A DNA stretch of 64,000 bases from positions 50,812 to 114,811 of the forward strand of contig NZ_QHKZ01000011.1 of NCBI RefSeq assembly GCF_003194585.1, read 5' to 3'. Source of the DNA: Nocardioides daejeonensis. GTDB taxonomy: Bacteria; Actinomycetota; Actinomycetes; Propionibacteriales; Nocardioidaceae. Every line of letters begins with the position of its first letter. Within the stretch, counting starts at the first letter, position 1. The notes below the pieces were generated by a model that had not been told where the DNA came from, did no database searches, and saw only the letters and a list, made by a program, of their open reading frames with translations. Shown here piece by piece: positions 8,423 to 17,346 of the stretch. The position numbers and the translations under genes were made by a program.

Positions 8423-9664
8423 GTGCGTGAGATCAAGCAGAGCAAGAAGCTGAAGAACGTCCGCTACGACGTCCGGGGACCGATCCTGGTAGAGGCTCAG
8501 CGCCTGGAGGCACAGGGCCACAAGATCCTCAAGCTCAACATCGGCAACCCCGCGCCCTTCGGCTTCGAGGCACCGCAGGCGATCGTCGCCGACATGGTGC
8601 ACCACCTGCCTGACGCACAGGGCTACAGCGACTCCCGAGGGATCTTCTCCGCGCGCACCGCGGTCGCGCAGTACTACCAGTCTCGCGGCCTGACCGACGC
8701 CCACGTCGACGACATCTTCATCGGCAACGGCGTCTCCGAGCTCATCACGATGGTGCTGCAGGCGTTCGTCGACGACGGCAACGAGATCCTGGTGCCGGCT
8801 CCCGACTACCCCCTGTGGACCGGCGCGGTCTCGTTGACCGGCGGCACGCCGGTGCACTATCTGTGCGACGAGGAGAACGGCTGGGAGCCCGACCTCGCCG
8901 ACATCGAGGCGAAGATCACCGAGAACACCCACGGCATCGTGGTGATCAACCCCAACAACCCGACCGGCGCGGTCTACAGCGAGGAGATCCTCCAGGGGAT
9001 CGTCGACATCGCGCGCCGCCACGACCTGGTCATCTTCAGCGACGAGATCTACGAGAAGATCCTCTTCGACGGGGCGGTGCACCACCACACCGCGACGTAC
9101 GCCGGCGACGACGTCCTCTGCCTGACCTTCAGCGGTCTCTCGAAGGCCTATCGCGTCTGTGGCTACCGCTCCGGATGGGTGCTGGTCTCGGGCCCGAAGC
9201 ATCTCGCCAAGGACTTCCTCGAAGGCCTCACCCTGATGGCCAACATGCGTATGTGCGCCAACGTGCCTGCGCAGCACGCGATCCAGACGGCACTCGGCGG
9301 CTACCAGTCGGTCGAGGAGTTCATCGGCCCCGGCGGCCGGTTCTACGAGCAGGCGATGCTCGCACATCGCCTGCTCAACGAGATCCCGGGAGTGAGCGCG
9401 GTCCGGCCCCGCGGTGCGCTCTACGTCTTCGCCAAGCTCGACCCGGAGGTGTATCCGATCAAGGACGACCAGGAGTTCGTGATCGACCTGCTGCGGGCCA
9501 AGCACCTCCTCGTCACCCACGGCACCGGCTTCAACTGGCCCGACCCCGACCACTTCCGCCTGGTCTGTCTCCCCGACGTCACGATGCTCGAGGAGGCCAT
9601 CGGCCGTATCGCCGACTTCCTCGCCGAGTACCGGGCTGCCGCCGGCACCGACGTCGCCTCCTGA
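8423..9664 (+). CDS. alaA: PLP-dependent alanine aminotransferase (AlaA type)
   Basis: A 413-residue class I aminotransferase closely following the AlaA pattern: KLNIGNPAPFGFEAP near the N-terminus, VPAPDYPLWTGAVSLTGG, VINPNNPTGAVY, the PLP-binding lysine in SGLSKAYRVCGYRSGW (about residue 240), and MCANVPAQHAIQTALGGYQS. AlaA-type enzymes make alanine from pyruvate with glutamate. Mycobacterial orthologues have been called AspC, so donor specificity is inferred. The GTG at 8423 has no Shine-Dalgarno. A 62-bp palindrome lies 31 bp after the stop and may end transcription. Confidence 0.9.
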   Translation: MREIKQSKKLKNVRYDVRGPILVEAQRLEAQGHKILKLNIGNPAPFGFEAPQAIVADMVHHLPDAQGYSDSRGIFSARTAVAQYYQSRGLTDAHVDDIFIGNGVSELITMVLQAFVDDGNEILVPAPDYPLWTGAVSLTGGTPVHYLCDEENGWEPDLADIEAKITENTHGIVVINPNNPTGAVYSEEILQGIVDIARRHDLVIFSDEIYEKILFDGAVHHHTATYAGDDVLCLTFSGLSKAYRVCGYRSGWVLVSGPKHLAKDFLEGLTLMANMRMCANVPAQHAIQTALGGYQSVEEFIGPGGRFYEQAMLAHRLLNEIPGVSAVRPRGALYVFAKLDPEVYPIKDDQEFVIDLLRAKHLLVTHGTGFNWPDPDHFRLVCLPDVTMLEEAIGRIADFLAEYRAAAGTDVAS

Positions 9665-9695
9665 GCCTCCCCCTCTCCTCCGGCCCGGCCCCCTG

Positions 9696-9757
9696 GATCG
9701 TCCCTAACAGATTCGTGGTCGATCGGCCTGACGACCACGAATCTGTTAGGGACGATC
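9696..9757. repeat. 62-bp dispersed palindrome, copy 1
   Basis: The two 25-bp arms (9696-9720 and 9733-9757) are perfect reverse complements, beginning GATCGTCCCTAACAGATTCG, and flank a 12-nt loop GATCGGCCTGAC. The same arms, base for base, occur at 48786-48847 and 50042-50103. It sits between alaA and the dipeptidase gene, where it could act as a terminator, but it has no T-tract and identical arms in three places point to a dispersed element. The AT-richer arm differs from its GC-rich surroundings. Confidence 0.95.
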
Positions 9758-9786
9758 GGCTCTGGGCGGCGGGTTAGGGTTGCCGG

Positions 9787-11148
9787 GTGACTCAGATCGA
9801 CGTACTTCGTGCCCGCCTTGCCGACCTCATGCCGGGCCTCCGGCGCGACTTGGAGGAGCTGGTCCGGATCGAGTCGGTGAGCGCCGACCCGGCGCGGGCC
9901 GGCGAGGTGCAGCGCAGTGCGGAGAAGACCCGGGACCTCTTCGTCGCCGAGGGCTTCGAGGCGGAGATCGTCAGCGCTCGCGAGGACGGCGGCGCGCCGG
10001 CGGTGATCGCGCACAAGGCGGGGCCTCAGGGCGCGCCGACGGTGCTGCTCTACGCCCACCACGACGTGCAGCCGGAGAACGACCACGCCGACTGGGACAC
10101 CCCGCCGTGGGAGCCGACCGAGGTGGGCGACCGTCTGTATGGCCGTGGCGCCGCCGACGACAAGGCCGGCATCGTGACCCACCTCGCCGCGATCCGCGCG
10201 CTCGGCGACGGGTTGCCGGTCAACGTCACCCTCTTCATCGAGGGCGAGGAGGAGGTCGGCTCCGAGACGCTGCCCGCCCTGCTCGAGCAGTACGCCGACC
10301 GGCTCCGCGCCGATGTCATCGTCATCGCCGACTCCGGCAACTGGGACATCGGCGTCCCTGCGCTCACGACCAGCCTTCGCGGCCTGGTGCGACTGGACGT
10401 CGAGGTCCGCACACTGAGCCACGCTGTCCACTCCGGTATGTGGGGCGGCCTGGTCCCTGACGCGATCATGACCTTGAGCCGGCTCATCTCCTCCTGCTTC
10501 GACGACCGGGGCAACCTGGTGATCGACGGGCTCAAGAGCAGCCCCGCCGCCGACGTCGACTACCCCGAGGAGCGACTGCGCGCGGAGTCCGGCGCCGCAC
10601 CCGGCGTCGAGTGGATCGGCAGCGGCCCGGTCGTCGAGCGACTCTGGACCCAGCCGGCGCTGAGCATCACGGGCTTCGACGCACCGAAGGTCGAGGGCGC
10701 CTCCAACACCCTCACGCCGACCGCCCGCGCGCGGTTCAGCCTGCGCACGGCCCCGGCCGACACCTCCGAGAACGCGCTTGCCGCGCTCCAGGCGCACCTT
10801 GAGAAGCACGCCCCGTGGGGCGCGAGCCTCACCATGACGGTGGTCGACACCGGTGAGGCGACGCAGATCAAGGCAGACGGGCCGGCGTACGACATCGCTC
10901 GTGACGCCTTCCGCCAGGCCTGGGACGGCACGGAGCCGGTCGACATGGGCGTCGGCGGATCGATCCCGTTCATTGCGGAGTTCCTGGAGGCGTTCCCCCA
11001 GGCCAGCGTGCTGGTGACGGGGGTCGAAGACCCGGACACCCGCGCGCACGGCGCCAACGAGGGACTGCACCTGGCGGAGTTCGACCGCGTCTGCCTGGCC
11101 GAGACGCTCCTCCTCGCCAACCTCGGAGACCTCGCGAACCGCGCATAG
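9787..11148 (+). CDS. M20-family metallopeptidase (dipeptidase)
   Basis: A 453-residue zinc hydrolase of the M20 family with the expected metal and catalytic motifs in order: YAHHDVQPEND, RGAADDKAG, FIEGEEEVGSE with the catalytic Glu, and IADSGNWD, then a dimerisation domain, then the late THAHGANEG-type motif (RAHGANEGLHLAEF). It hydrolyses dipeptides or N-acylated amino acids in the cytoplasm. A TAGGGT hexamer (9775-9780) six bases before the GTG and the absence of a Shine-Dalgarno suggest a leaderless transcript starting just after the palindrome. Confidence 0.9.
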   Translation: MTQIDVLRARLADLMPGLRRDLEELVRIESVSADPARAGEVQRSAEKTRDLFVAEGFEAEIVSAREDGGAPAVIAHKAGPQGAPTVLLYAHHDVQPENDHADWDTPPWEPTEVGDRLYGRGAADDKAGIVTHLAAIRALGDGLPVNVTLFIEGEEEVGSETLPALLEQYADRLRADVIVIADSGNWDIGVPALTTSLRGLVRLDVEVRTLSHAVHSGMWGGLVPDAIMTLSRLISSCFDDRGNLVIDGLKSSPAADVDYPEERLRAESGAAPGVEWIGSGPVVERLWTQPALSITGFDAPKVEGASNTLTPTARARFSLRTAPADTSENALAALQAHLEKHAPWGASLTMTVVDTGEATQIKADGPAYDIARDAFRQAWDGTEPVDMGVGGSIPFIAEFLEAFPQASVLVTGVEDPDTRAHGANEGLHLAEFDRVCLAETLLLANLGDLANRA

Positions 11149-11257
11149 CCGACATCCTTTTGTCGGTCCTCACGAGGCCGGTTGGACGGGTCTACAAACT
11201 TGCGGCGACAGCCGAGAAGTGACGTAACCCACTGCTCGAGCGGTCCGTTGCGCCCCT

Positions 11258-13603
11258 GTGACGAGTCTTGAGCAGGAGCGCGTGACGGAGCCGGCCGCAG
11301 CCACCGGAGTGGGGCGCCGACGATTCCTCGGGTACGTCGTCGGTGGCGCCACGCTGGTCGTGGCCGCGGACCTGGGCCTGAGCCCGGCGCGGGCGGGGGC
11401 GCTGCCGGCGGCCCTGCCGACGATCCCGCAGCCGGCGGAGCTCTTCGACCTCAACGACTTCCTGACGCTGTGCGCGATGCCGACGGCGAACCTCATCGCG
11501 ATCCAGTTGCACAAGGACGGCACGGCTTCGTTCGCGCTGCCGCGTGCCGAGGTCGGGCAGGGCATCACCACCTCGACGGCGATGATCATCGCCGAGGAGC
11601 TCGACCTGCCGGTGAACAAGGTGAAGGTCACACTCGCGCCTGCCCGCCCGGAGCTGATGTTCAACCAGCTGACCGGTGGCTCCAACACCACGATCTCCAC
11701 CTTCACCCCGATCCGGGTCGCTGCGGCGATCGCCAAGAACGAGCTGCTGAAGGCGGCGTCGTTGCTGCTGGGCCAGCCGATCAACCTGCTTGTCTCGAAG
11801 CTCGGGGTGATCGAGGCGCCGGACGGGCGCTCGGTGACCTACGGCGAACTGGCCGAGAAGGCAGCCAGCCCGGTGACCAGGCCGGTCGACGTGACGCTCG
11901 CCGACTCCGGGTTCACGGTGATCGGCAAGCCCACCAACCGGGTCGACGCGCTTGCCGCGGTGACGGGCAAGAAGACCTTCACCACCGACCTCAAAGTCAA
12001 GGGCGCGCTGCCCACGATGGTGTGCCGGGCGCCCACGCTCAACGGCACGCCGGCGAAGGTCAACAACCTCACCAAGGTCCGGAGGATGAAGGGCGTCACC
12101 GACGTCGTCATGGTCGACTTCGGGGTCGCGGTGCGTGCCAAGACCTTCGGACAGTGCATCGACGCGATCCGGGCCCTCGACGTCACGTGGGCGGACGGTC
12201 CGGTGGCCGGCGAGTCGGACGCCGACGTCCTGGCGCGGCTACGTAAGTCCGAGATCCCGCTCAAGCTCCCCGACCTGCCTGACAACCCGTTGCTGAAGAC
12301 GAAGTCGCTCGACCTCACCTTCTACTTCCGCAGCAACTCCGCGATGGACACCAACTCCGCCATCGCCGACGTACGCAAGGACTCCGCCACCGTGTGGTCG
12401 GGCCTGAAGTCCCCGGTCACCCTGCAGAGCGAGGTGGCCGGCTACCTGAAGCTGCCGGTCGGCAAGGTCAAGGTCAACGTGATGCAGTCCGGGGGCTCCT
12501 TCGGTCGCCGGCTCTTCTCCGACGGCGCCATGGAGGCGGTGAAGATCTCCCAGGCGATGGGCAAGCCGGTGAAGCTGATGTGGCACCGGGCCGACGACGC
12601 GCGTGCCGGGCGCACGCACCCCATGGCGACCAACCGCACCCAGGTGGCGATGCTCGGCAAGGAGGTGCTGGCGTTCACCCAGGCCCACACCAGTGTGGAG
12701 ACCGACTTCCGGCACGGGCTCGGAGAGGCGATCACGGCCAACGTCGCCTCGCTGCCCACCGGGTTGGGCAACCTGGGCTTCTCCGAGACCGTCTTCCTGC
12801 TGACCCAGGAGATCCCCTACAACGTCGGGGTCGTCCTGCAGACGCTGGTGGAGACCGAGCAGCGCTTCAACACCGGCAGCATGCGCAACATCTTCTCGCC
12901 CGACATGCGCGTGGGCTCGGAGCTGATGATGGACCTGCTCGCCCAGGAGCTGGGGGAGGACCGCCTGGAGTTCCGGTTGCGCCGGATCCGCAACAAGATG
13001 GTGCGCGGCGTCCTGGAGAAGGTCGCCAGCGAGGGTGACTGGGGCCGCAAGCTCCCAGCCGGCGTCGCGCAGGGCGTCGCGATCCACAAGGAGTACAAGG
13101 GCGCGACTGCCTGCCTCATGGAGGTCGACACCCGGCCGACGACCGTCAAGCGCAAGGTCCGCGACGCCGTGACCGGTCCCCGCGTCACCCGCGCGACCTT
13201 CGCCGTCGACGTGGGCCTGCCGATCAACCCGACCGGCCTGAAGGCCCAGATGCTGGGTGGCATCAACGACGGCATCGCGTTGGCCTTCACCTCCAGCCTG
13301 CATCTGCGGAACGGGCACTTCCAAGAGGCCAGCTGGGACAACTACTTCTACACGCGGCAGTGGAACACCCCGCCTCGCGTCGATATCCACGTGATGCCGG
13401 CCAGCACCTCGGAGCCGGGTGGAGCCGGGGAGGCGGGGGTGGCGGCCAGCTTCGCCGCCGCCGCTTGTGGGTACGCCGCCGCGACCGGCAAGGTGCCGAC
13501 GCACTTCCCGATCAACCACCACAAGCCGCTTGCGTTCAGGGAGAAGCCGCGCGTCCCACCTGTGCCGCCCTCGCCCACCAACGGCCTCAAGCACACCTAC
13601 TGA
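11258..13603 (+). CDS. Tat-exported molybdopterin-binding subunit of a xanthine dehydrogenase-family (IorB-like) oxidase
   Basis: A 781-residue protein. A twin-arginine signal (GRRRFLGYVVGGATLVVAADLG) starts at about residue 20. The body follows the isoquinoline-1-oxidoreductase beta/aldehyde oxidase pattern: EVGQGITTSTAMIIAEELD, the molybdopterin motif GGSFGRRL and the C-terminal GGAGEAGVAASFAAA containing the catalytic Glu. It would oxidise an aldehyde or N-heterocycle outside the membrane. The 2Fe-2S partner follows 18 bp later; there is no FAD subunit, as expected for this type, and no cytochrome subunit next to it. Confidence 0.88.
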   Translation: MTSLEQERVTEPAAATGVGRRRFLGYVVGGATLVVAADLGLSPARAGALPAALPTIPQPAELFDLNDFLTLCAMPTANLIAIQLHKDGTASFALPRAEVGQGITTSTAMIIAEELDLPVNKVKVTLAPARPELMFNQLTGGSNTTISTFTPIRVAAAIAKNELLKAASLLLGQPINLLVSKLGVIEAPDGRSVTYGELAEKAASPVTRPVDVTLADSGFTVIGKPTNRVDALAAVTGKKTFTTDLKVKGALPTMVCRAPTLNGTPAKVNNLTKVRRMKGVTDVVMVDFGVAVRAKTFGQCIDAIRALDVTWADGPVAGESDADVLARLRKSEIPLKLPDLPDNPLLKTKSLDLTFYFRSNSAMDTNSAIADVRKDSATVWSGLKSPVTLQSEVAGYLKLPVGKVKVNVMQSGGSFGRRLFSDGAMEAVKISQAMGKPVKLMWHRADDARAGRTHPMATNRTQVAMLGKEVLAFTQAHTSVETDFRHGLGEAITANVASLPTGLGNLGFSETVFLLTQEIPYNVGVVLQTLVETEQRFNTGSMRNIFSPDMRVGSELMMDLLAQELGEDRLEFRLRRIRNKMVRGVLEKVASEGDWGRKLPAGVAQGVAIHKEYKGATACLMEVDTRPTTVKRKVRDAVTGPRVTRATFAVDVGLPINPTGLKAQMLGGINDGIALAFTSSLHLRNGHFQEASWDNYFYTRQWNTPPRVDIHVMPASTSEPGGAGEAGVAASFAAAACGYAAATGKVPTHFPINHHKPLAFREKPRVPPVPPSPTNGLKHTY

Positions 13604-13621
13604 GCAGCACGGAGCGACGAC

Positions 13622-14116
13622 ATGCCTCGCCAGAAGTTCATCCTCAACGGCAAGAAGGTCACCATCAAGGTGCCCGACGACGTCCGCCTGCTCTGGGTCC
13701 TGCGCGACCTGCTGGGGGTCACCGGCCCCAAGTACGGCTGCGGCATCAACGTCTGCAAGGCGTGCACCAGCCACATCAACGGCAAGGCCTTCAACCCGTG
13801 CGCGGTGCCGGTCGGCAAGCTGAAGCCGACCGATGAGATCACCACCATCGAAGGCCTTCCGAAGACGGTCAAGAAGAAGCAGCGGGGCAAGCACGGACTG
13901 CACCCGATGCAGGAGGCGTGGCTGGAGCGTGACGTCGCCCAGTGCGGCTACTGCCAGCCCGGCCAGATCATGGCGGCGGTCGCGGTGGTCAAGCGGGCCC
14001 GCAGGCAGGGTCGCAAGGTCACCGAGGCCGACTTCGAGGGTATCCGCAACATCTGCCGCTGCGGGACCTACACGCGGATCCGGGAGGCGATCGTCGAGGG
14101 GGAGAAGCGGATGTGA
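13622..14116 (+). CDS. [2Fe-2S]-binding subunit of the xanthine dehydrogenase-family oxidase
   Basis: A 164-residue iron-sulfur protein with the plant-type ferredoxin domain first (KYGCGINVCKACTSHI) and the helical second-cluster domain after it (CGYCQPGQI and NICRCGTYTRI). It passes electrons from the molybdenum cofactor of the preceding subunit. It has no signal peptide of its own and presumably hitch-hikes on the Tat signal of its partner. It contains an unusual Lys/Arg-rich stretch (KTVKKKQRGKHG) between the domains. Confidence 0.9.
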   Translation: MPRQKFILNGKKVTIKVPDDVRLLWVLRDLLGVTGPKYGCGINVCKACTSHINGKAFNPCAVPVGKLKPTDEITTIEGLPKTVKKKQRGKHGLHPMQEAWLERDVAQCGYCQPGQIMAAVAVVKRARRQGRKVTEADFEGIRNICRCGTYTRIREAIVEGEKRM

Positions 14117-14182
14117 GGGCCGTCGGTCCGCGGGTGGACGGCGTTTGGCCACCAACGGACCGACGCCCGTAGACTGGTGCCC

Positions 14183-15721
14183 GTGCCTCAGCCCAGCAAC
14201 ATGCGCAAGGGTGGCGACGGACGCCTCACCACGTCTCTCGACCCTCAGGACCAGGGCCCCCAGGACGCCTGTGGCGTCTTCGGCGTGTGGGCGCCAGGTG
14301 AAGACGTCGCCAAGCTCACCTACTACGGCCTCTACGCCCTGCAGCACCGTGGGCAGGAGTCCGCGGGCATCGCGGTCAGCAACGGCCGACAGATCCTCGT
14401 CTACAAGGACATGGGCCTGGTCTCCCAGGTCTTCGACGAGTCCACGCTGGAGTCCCTCAAGGGGTTCCTCGCGATCGGCCACGCCCGCTACTCCACGACC
14501 GGGGCGAGCACCTGGCACAACGCCCAGCCGACCTTCCACCCGACGGAGCACGGCTCCCTCGCGCTGGCGCACAACGGCAACCTGACCAACACCGCGGAGC
14601 TGGCCCTTCAGGCCGCCGAGCTGGGTCGCGCCGGTGAGGTCGAGTCGACCAACGACACCAGCGTCGTGACCGCCCTGCTCGCTCATCACCCGGACTCCTC
14701 GGTCGAGGAGAAGGCGATGGAGCTCCTCCCGACCGTACGCGGCGCCTTCTCCTTCATCTGGATGGACGAGCAGACGCTGTACGCCGCCCGCGACCCCCAG
14801 GGCATCCGCCCGCTGGTGCTGGGCCGGCTGGAGCGCGGCTGGGTCGTGGCCTCGGAGACCGCGGCGCTCGACATCGTGGGCGCCTCCTTCATCCGCGAGG
14901 TCGAGCCGGGCGAGATGGTGATCATCGACGAGTCCGGCCTCCGCTCGCGGATCTTCGCCGAGCCGGCTCCCAAGCACTGCCTCTTCGAGTTCGTCTACCT
15001 TGCCCGGCCCGACACGTTGATCAGCGGCCAGCGCGTGCACAGCGTGCGGGTCGAGATCGGTCGCCGGTTGGCCAAGGCGTTCCCCGCCGACGCCGATCTG
15101 GTCATCCCCGTTCCGGAGTCGGGCACACCGGCCGCGATCGGCTACGCCGAGGCCTCGGGCATCCCCTACGGCACCGGGCTGGTGAAGAACTCCTACGTCG
15201 GCCGGACCTTCATCCAACCGTCCCAGACGATCCGCCAGCTCGGCATCCGGCTGAAGCTGAACCCGCTGCGCGACGTCATCGAGGGCAAGCGGCTCGTCGT
15301 GGTCGACGACTCCATCGTGCGTGGCAACACCCAGCGGGCCCTGGTGCGGATGCTGCGCGAGGCAGGCGCGCGGGAGGTGCACGTGCGGATCTCCTCGCCC
15401 CCGGTGAAGTGGCCGTGCTTCTACGGCATCGACTTCGCGACCCGCGCGGAGCTCATCGCCAACGGCCTCACCACAGACGAGATCCGCCGCTCGATCGACG
15501 CCGACTCGCTGGCCTACATCTCCCTGGAGGAGCTGGTCGAGGCCAGCTCGGTGCCGCACGACAACCTGTGCCGCGCCTGCTTCGACGGCGTCTACCCGGT
15601 GCCGCTGCCCGAGCCGACGCTGCTCGGCAAGAGCCTGTTGGAGTCGGCCCCGGTCGAGGCGGAGGGACTGGCCACGTCGCTCAGCGGCGCGGGCGCCACC
15701 GACGCGCTCGACCGTCCCTGA
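14183..15721 (+). CDS. purF: Amidophosphoribosyltransferase
   Basis: This is the first enzyme of de novo purine synthesis, moving glutamine ammonia to PRPP. The short propeptide ends at the catalytic Cys in QDACGVFGVW. LQHRGQESAGIA, the PRPP-loop VVVDDSIVRGNT and the four iron-sulfur cysteines (KHCLFEF, KWPCFYGID, NLCRACFDG) are all present, so it is a Bacillus-type, Fe-S-containing PurF. I prefer the GTG at 14183 (512 aa) because a TAGACT hexamer ends at 14175, which places a leaderless start there; GTG 14177 and ATG 14201 are alternatives. purM follows after 40 bp. Confidence 0.95.
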   Translation: MPQPSNMRKGGDGRLTTSLDPQDQGPQDACGVFGVWAPGEDVAKLTYYGLYALQHRGQESAGIAVSNGRQILVYKDMGLVSQVFDESTLESLKGFLAIGHARYSTTGASTWHNAQPTFHPTEHGSLALAHNGNLTNTAELALQAAELGRAGEVESTNDTSVVTALLAHHPDSSVEEKAMELLPTVRGAFSFIWMDEQTLYAARDPQGIRPLVLGRLERGWVVASETAALDIVGASFIREVEPGEMVIIDESGLRSRIFAEPAPKHCLFEFVYLARPDTLISGQRVHSVRVEIGRRLAKAFPADADLVIPVPESGTPAAIGYAEASGIPYGTGLVKNSYVGRTFIQPSQTIRQLGIRLKLNPLRDVIEGKRLVVVDDSIVRGNTQRALVRMLREAGAREVHVRISSPPVKWPCFYGIDFATRAELIANGLTTDEIRRSIDADSLAYISLEELVEASSVPHDNLCRACFDGVYPVPLPEPTLLGKSLLESAPVEAEGLATSLSGAGATDALDRP

Positions 15722-15761
15722 CCCAAGCCCCCACCCCGCGCACCGCTTGCACAGGAGAGAC

Positions 15762-16835
15762 ATGAGCGAGAGCCAGCAGAACGCCTACGCCCAGGCCGGA
15801 GTCTCGATCGAGGCCGGTGACCGTGCCGTCGAGCTGATGAAGACCTGGATCGACAAGGCCCGGCGGCCGGAGATGGTCGGCAGCATCGGTGGCTTCGCCG
15901 GCCTCTTCGATGCCTCGGCGCTGAAGTCCTACGACCGCCCGCTGCTGGCCAGCTCCGCCGACGGCGTGGGCACCAAGGTCGCCATCGCCCAGGCGATGGA
16001 CAAGCACGACACGATCGGCCACGACCTGGTCGGCATGCTCGTGGACGACCTGGTGGTGTGTGGCGCGGAGCCGCTCTTCCTCACCGACTACATCGCCACC
16101 GGCAAGGTGGTGCCCGAGCGCATCGCCGCGATCGTCAAGGGCATCGCCGAGGCGTGTGTGCTCGCCGGCTGCGCGCTGGTCGGCGGCGAGACCGCCGAGC
16201 ACCCGGGCCTGCTCGAGCCCGACGAGTACGACGTCGCCGGCTCGACCACCGGTGTCGTGGAGGCTGCCGATCTCCTGGGCGCCGACCGCGTCCGCGCCGG
16301 TGACGTGGTCATCGCCATGGAGGCCAGCGGTCTGCACTCCAACGGCTACTCACTGGTGCGTCACGTGCTGCTGAACACGGCCGGCTGGAGCCTGGACCGC
16401 GAGGTCGCCGAGCTGGGCCGCACCCTGGGCGAGGAACTGCTCGAGCCGACCCGGATCTATGCGCTCGCCTGCCTGGCGCTGGCGCGCGAGACGGAGACGC
16501 ATGCGATGTCGCACATCACCGGCGGTGGCCTGGCCGCCAACCTGGCGCGCGTGATGCCCGCAGGCCTCACCGCTCGGCTCGACCGGTCCACCTGGACCCC
16601 GCAGCCGATCTTCGACGTCGTCCGTCAGGTCGGCTCGGTGGCGCAGGCGGACCTGGAGATGACCCTCAACTGCGGTGTCGGGATGGTCTCGTTGACCGCG
16701 CCCGACGAGGCGGACCGAGCAGTCGAGGTGCTGGCCGGGCACGGGATCCGTGCCTGGGTCGCGGGTGCCGTCGCCGCCGGTGAGGCCGGTGCTCCGGGCC
16801 GCGTCGAGCTGGTCGGCCAGCACCCGGGCTGGTGA
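15762..16835 (+). CDS. purM: Phosphoribosylformylglycinamidine cyclo-ligase (AIR synthetase)
   Basis: A 357-residue enzyme of the AIRS/SelD superfamily that closes the imidazole ring in purine synthesis. Clear motifs are YAQAGVSIEAGD, IGGFAGLFD, SSADGVGTK, GHDLVGMLVDDL and CALVGGETAEHPG, with the HITGGGL motif in the C-terminal domain. The ATG at 15762 follows AGGAGAG. It forms a purF-purM pair, the usual actinobacterial order. Confidence 0.95.
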   Translation: MSESQQNAYAQAGVSIEAGDRAVELMKTWIDKARRPEMVGSIGGFAGLFDASALKSYDRPLLASSADGVGTKVAIAQAMDKHDTIGHDLVGMLVDDLVVCGAEPLFLTDYIATGKVVPERIAAIVKGIAEACVLAGCALVGGETAEHPGLLEPDEYDVAGSTTGVVEAADLLGADRVRAGDVVIAMEASGLHSNGYSLVRHVLLNTAGWSLDREVAELGRTLGEELLEPTRIYALACLALARETETHAMSHITGGGLAANLARVMPAGLTARLDRSTWTPQPIFDVVRQVGSVAQADLEMTLNCGVGMVSLTAPDEADRAVEVLAGHGIRAWVAGAVAAGEAGAPGRVELVGQHPGW

Positions 16836-17003
16836 CCCCCGGGGCGCCGGGAGACCGGCGGAACCCGCCGAAGGGATGGCCGGGTTCGCTCTTCAACCAC
16901 GCCTCGGGTAGCGTTGGGCCCACGAGATACCAGACAAGAAGCCGAGGGTTTCGGGACCTCTGAGTCAACCGACCCCGGCCGAGCGCGCGAAGGGGTCGAT
17001 CCT

Positions 17004-17186
17004 ATGGGACGCGGCCGAGCCAAAGCCAAGCAGACCAAGGTTGCCCGGGACCTGAAGTACCGCACCCACGAGACGGACTTCTCTGCCCTGGCTCAGGAAC
17101 TGCACGGGGCGAAGCAGGACAAGCAGCCGGACTCTGCGGAGGACGACTACGACGACTACGCGGGCTATCCCGACACGCGCGACTGA
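17004..17186 (+). CDS. DUF3073 family small protein
   Basis: A 60-residue, highly charged protein. The conserved N-terminus GRGRAKAKQTKVARDLKY is the family hallmark, followed by THETDFSALAQEL and an Asp/Tyr-rich tail (DDYDDYAGY). The function is unknown; the family is confined to actinobacteria and often lies just after purM, as here. A TAGCGT hexamer upstream suggests its own promoter. Confidence 0.85.
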   Translation: MGRGRAKAKQTKVARDLKYRTHETDFSALAQELHGAKQDKQPDSAEDDYDDYAGYPDTRD

Positions 17187-17250
17187 TCGCCCAGCGCGGT
17201 CGAGACGACCGCCCCTGGGTTCTTGGTGATCGACGTGTCGGCGCTGTTGT

Positions 17251-17324
17251 CGAGCCTGTCGATCCGGTGATCGACAGGCTGATCCGGGGATCGAGCCTGT
17301 CGAGATCCGGCTCGACAAGCTCGA
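17251..17324. repeat. Two TCGA-rich stem-loops of the same repeat type as 8346
   Basis: The first stem-loop has perfect 11-bp arms (AGCCTGTCGAT at 17253-17263 with its complement at 17270-17280). The second has 14-bp arms with one mismatch (17291-17304 and 17311-17324). The motif CGAGCCTGTCGA is shared with 8346-8362. It lies between the convergent DUF3073 and dehydrogenase genes and may end transcription from both sides. There is no T-tract. Confidence 0.6.
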
Positions 17325-17346
17325 CTCCCGGAAAGTGCCTGGGCTC

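Noticed and set aside
12239..15763. Minus-strand open frame of 1174 codons opposite the molybdenum hydroxylase, purF and the Fe-S subunit
   Set aside because: It is Arg/His/Asp/Leu-rich nonsense typical of the antisense frame of GC-rich genes, and three clear plus-strand genes occupy the same DNA.
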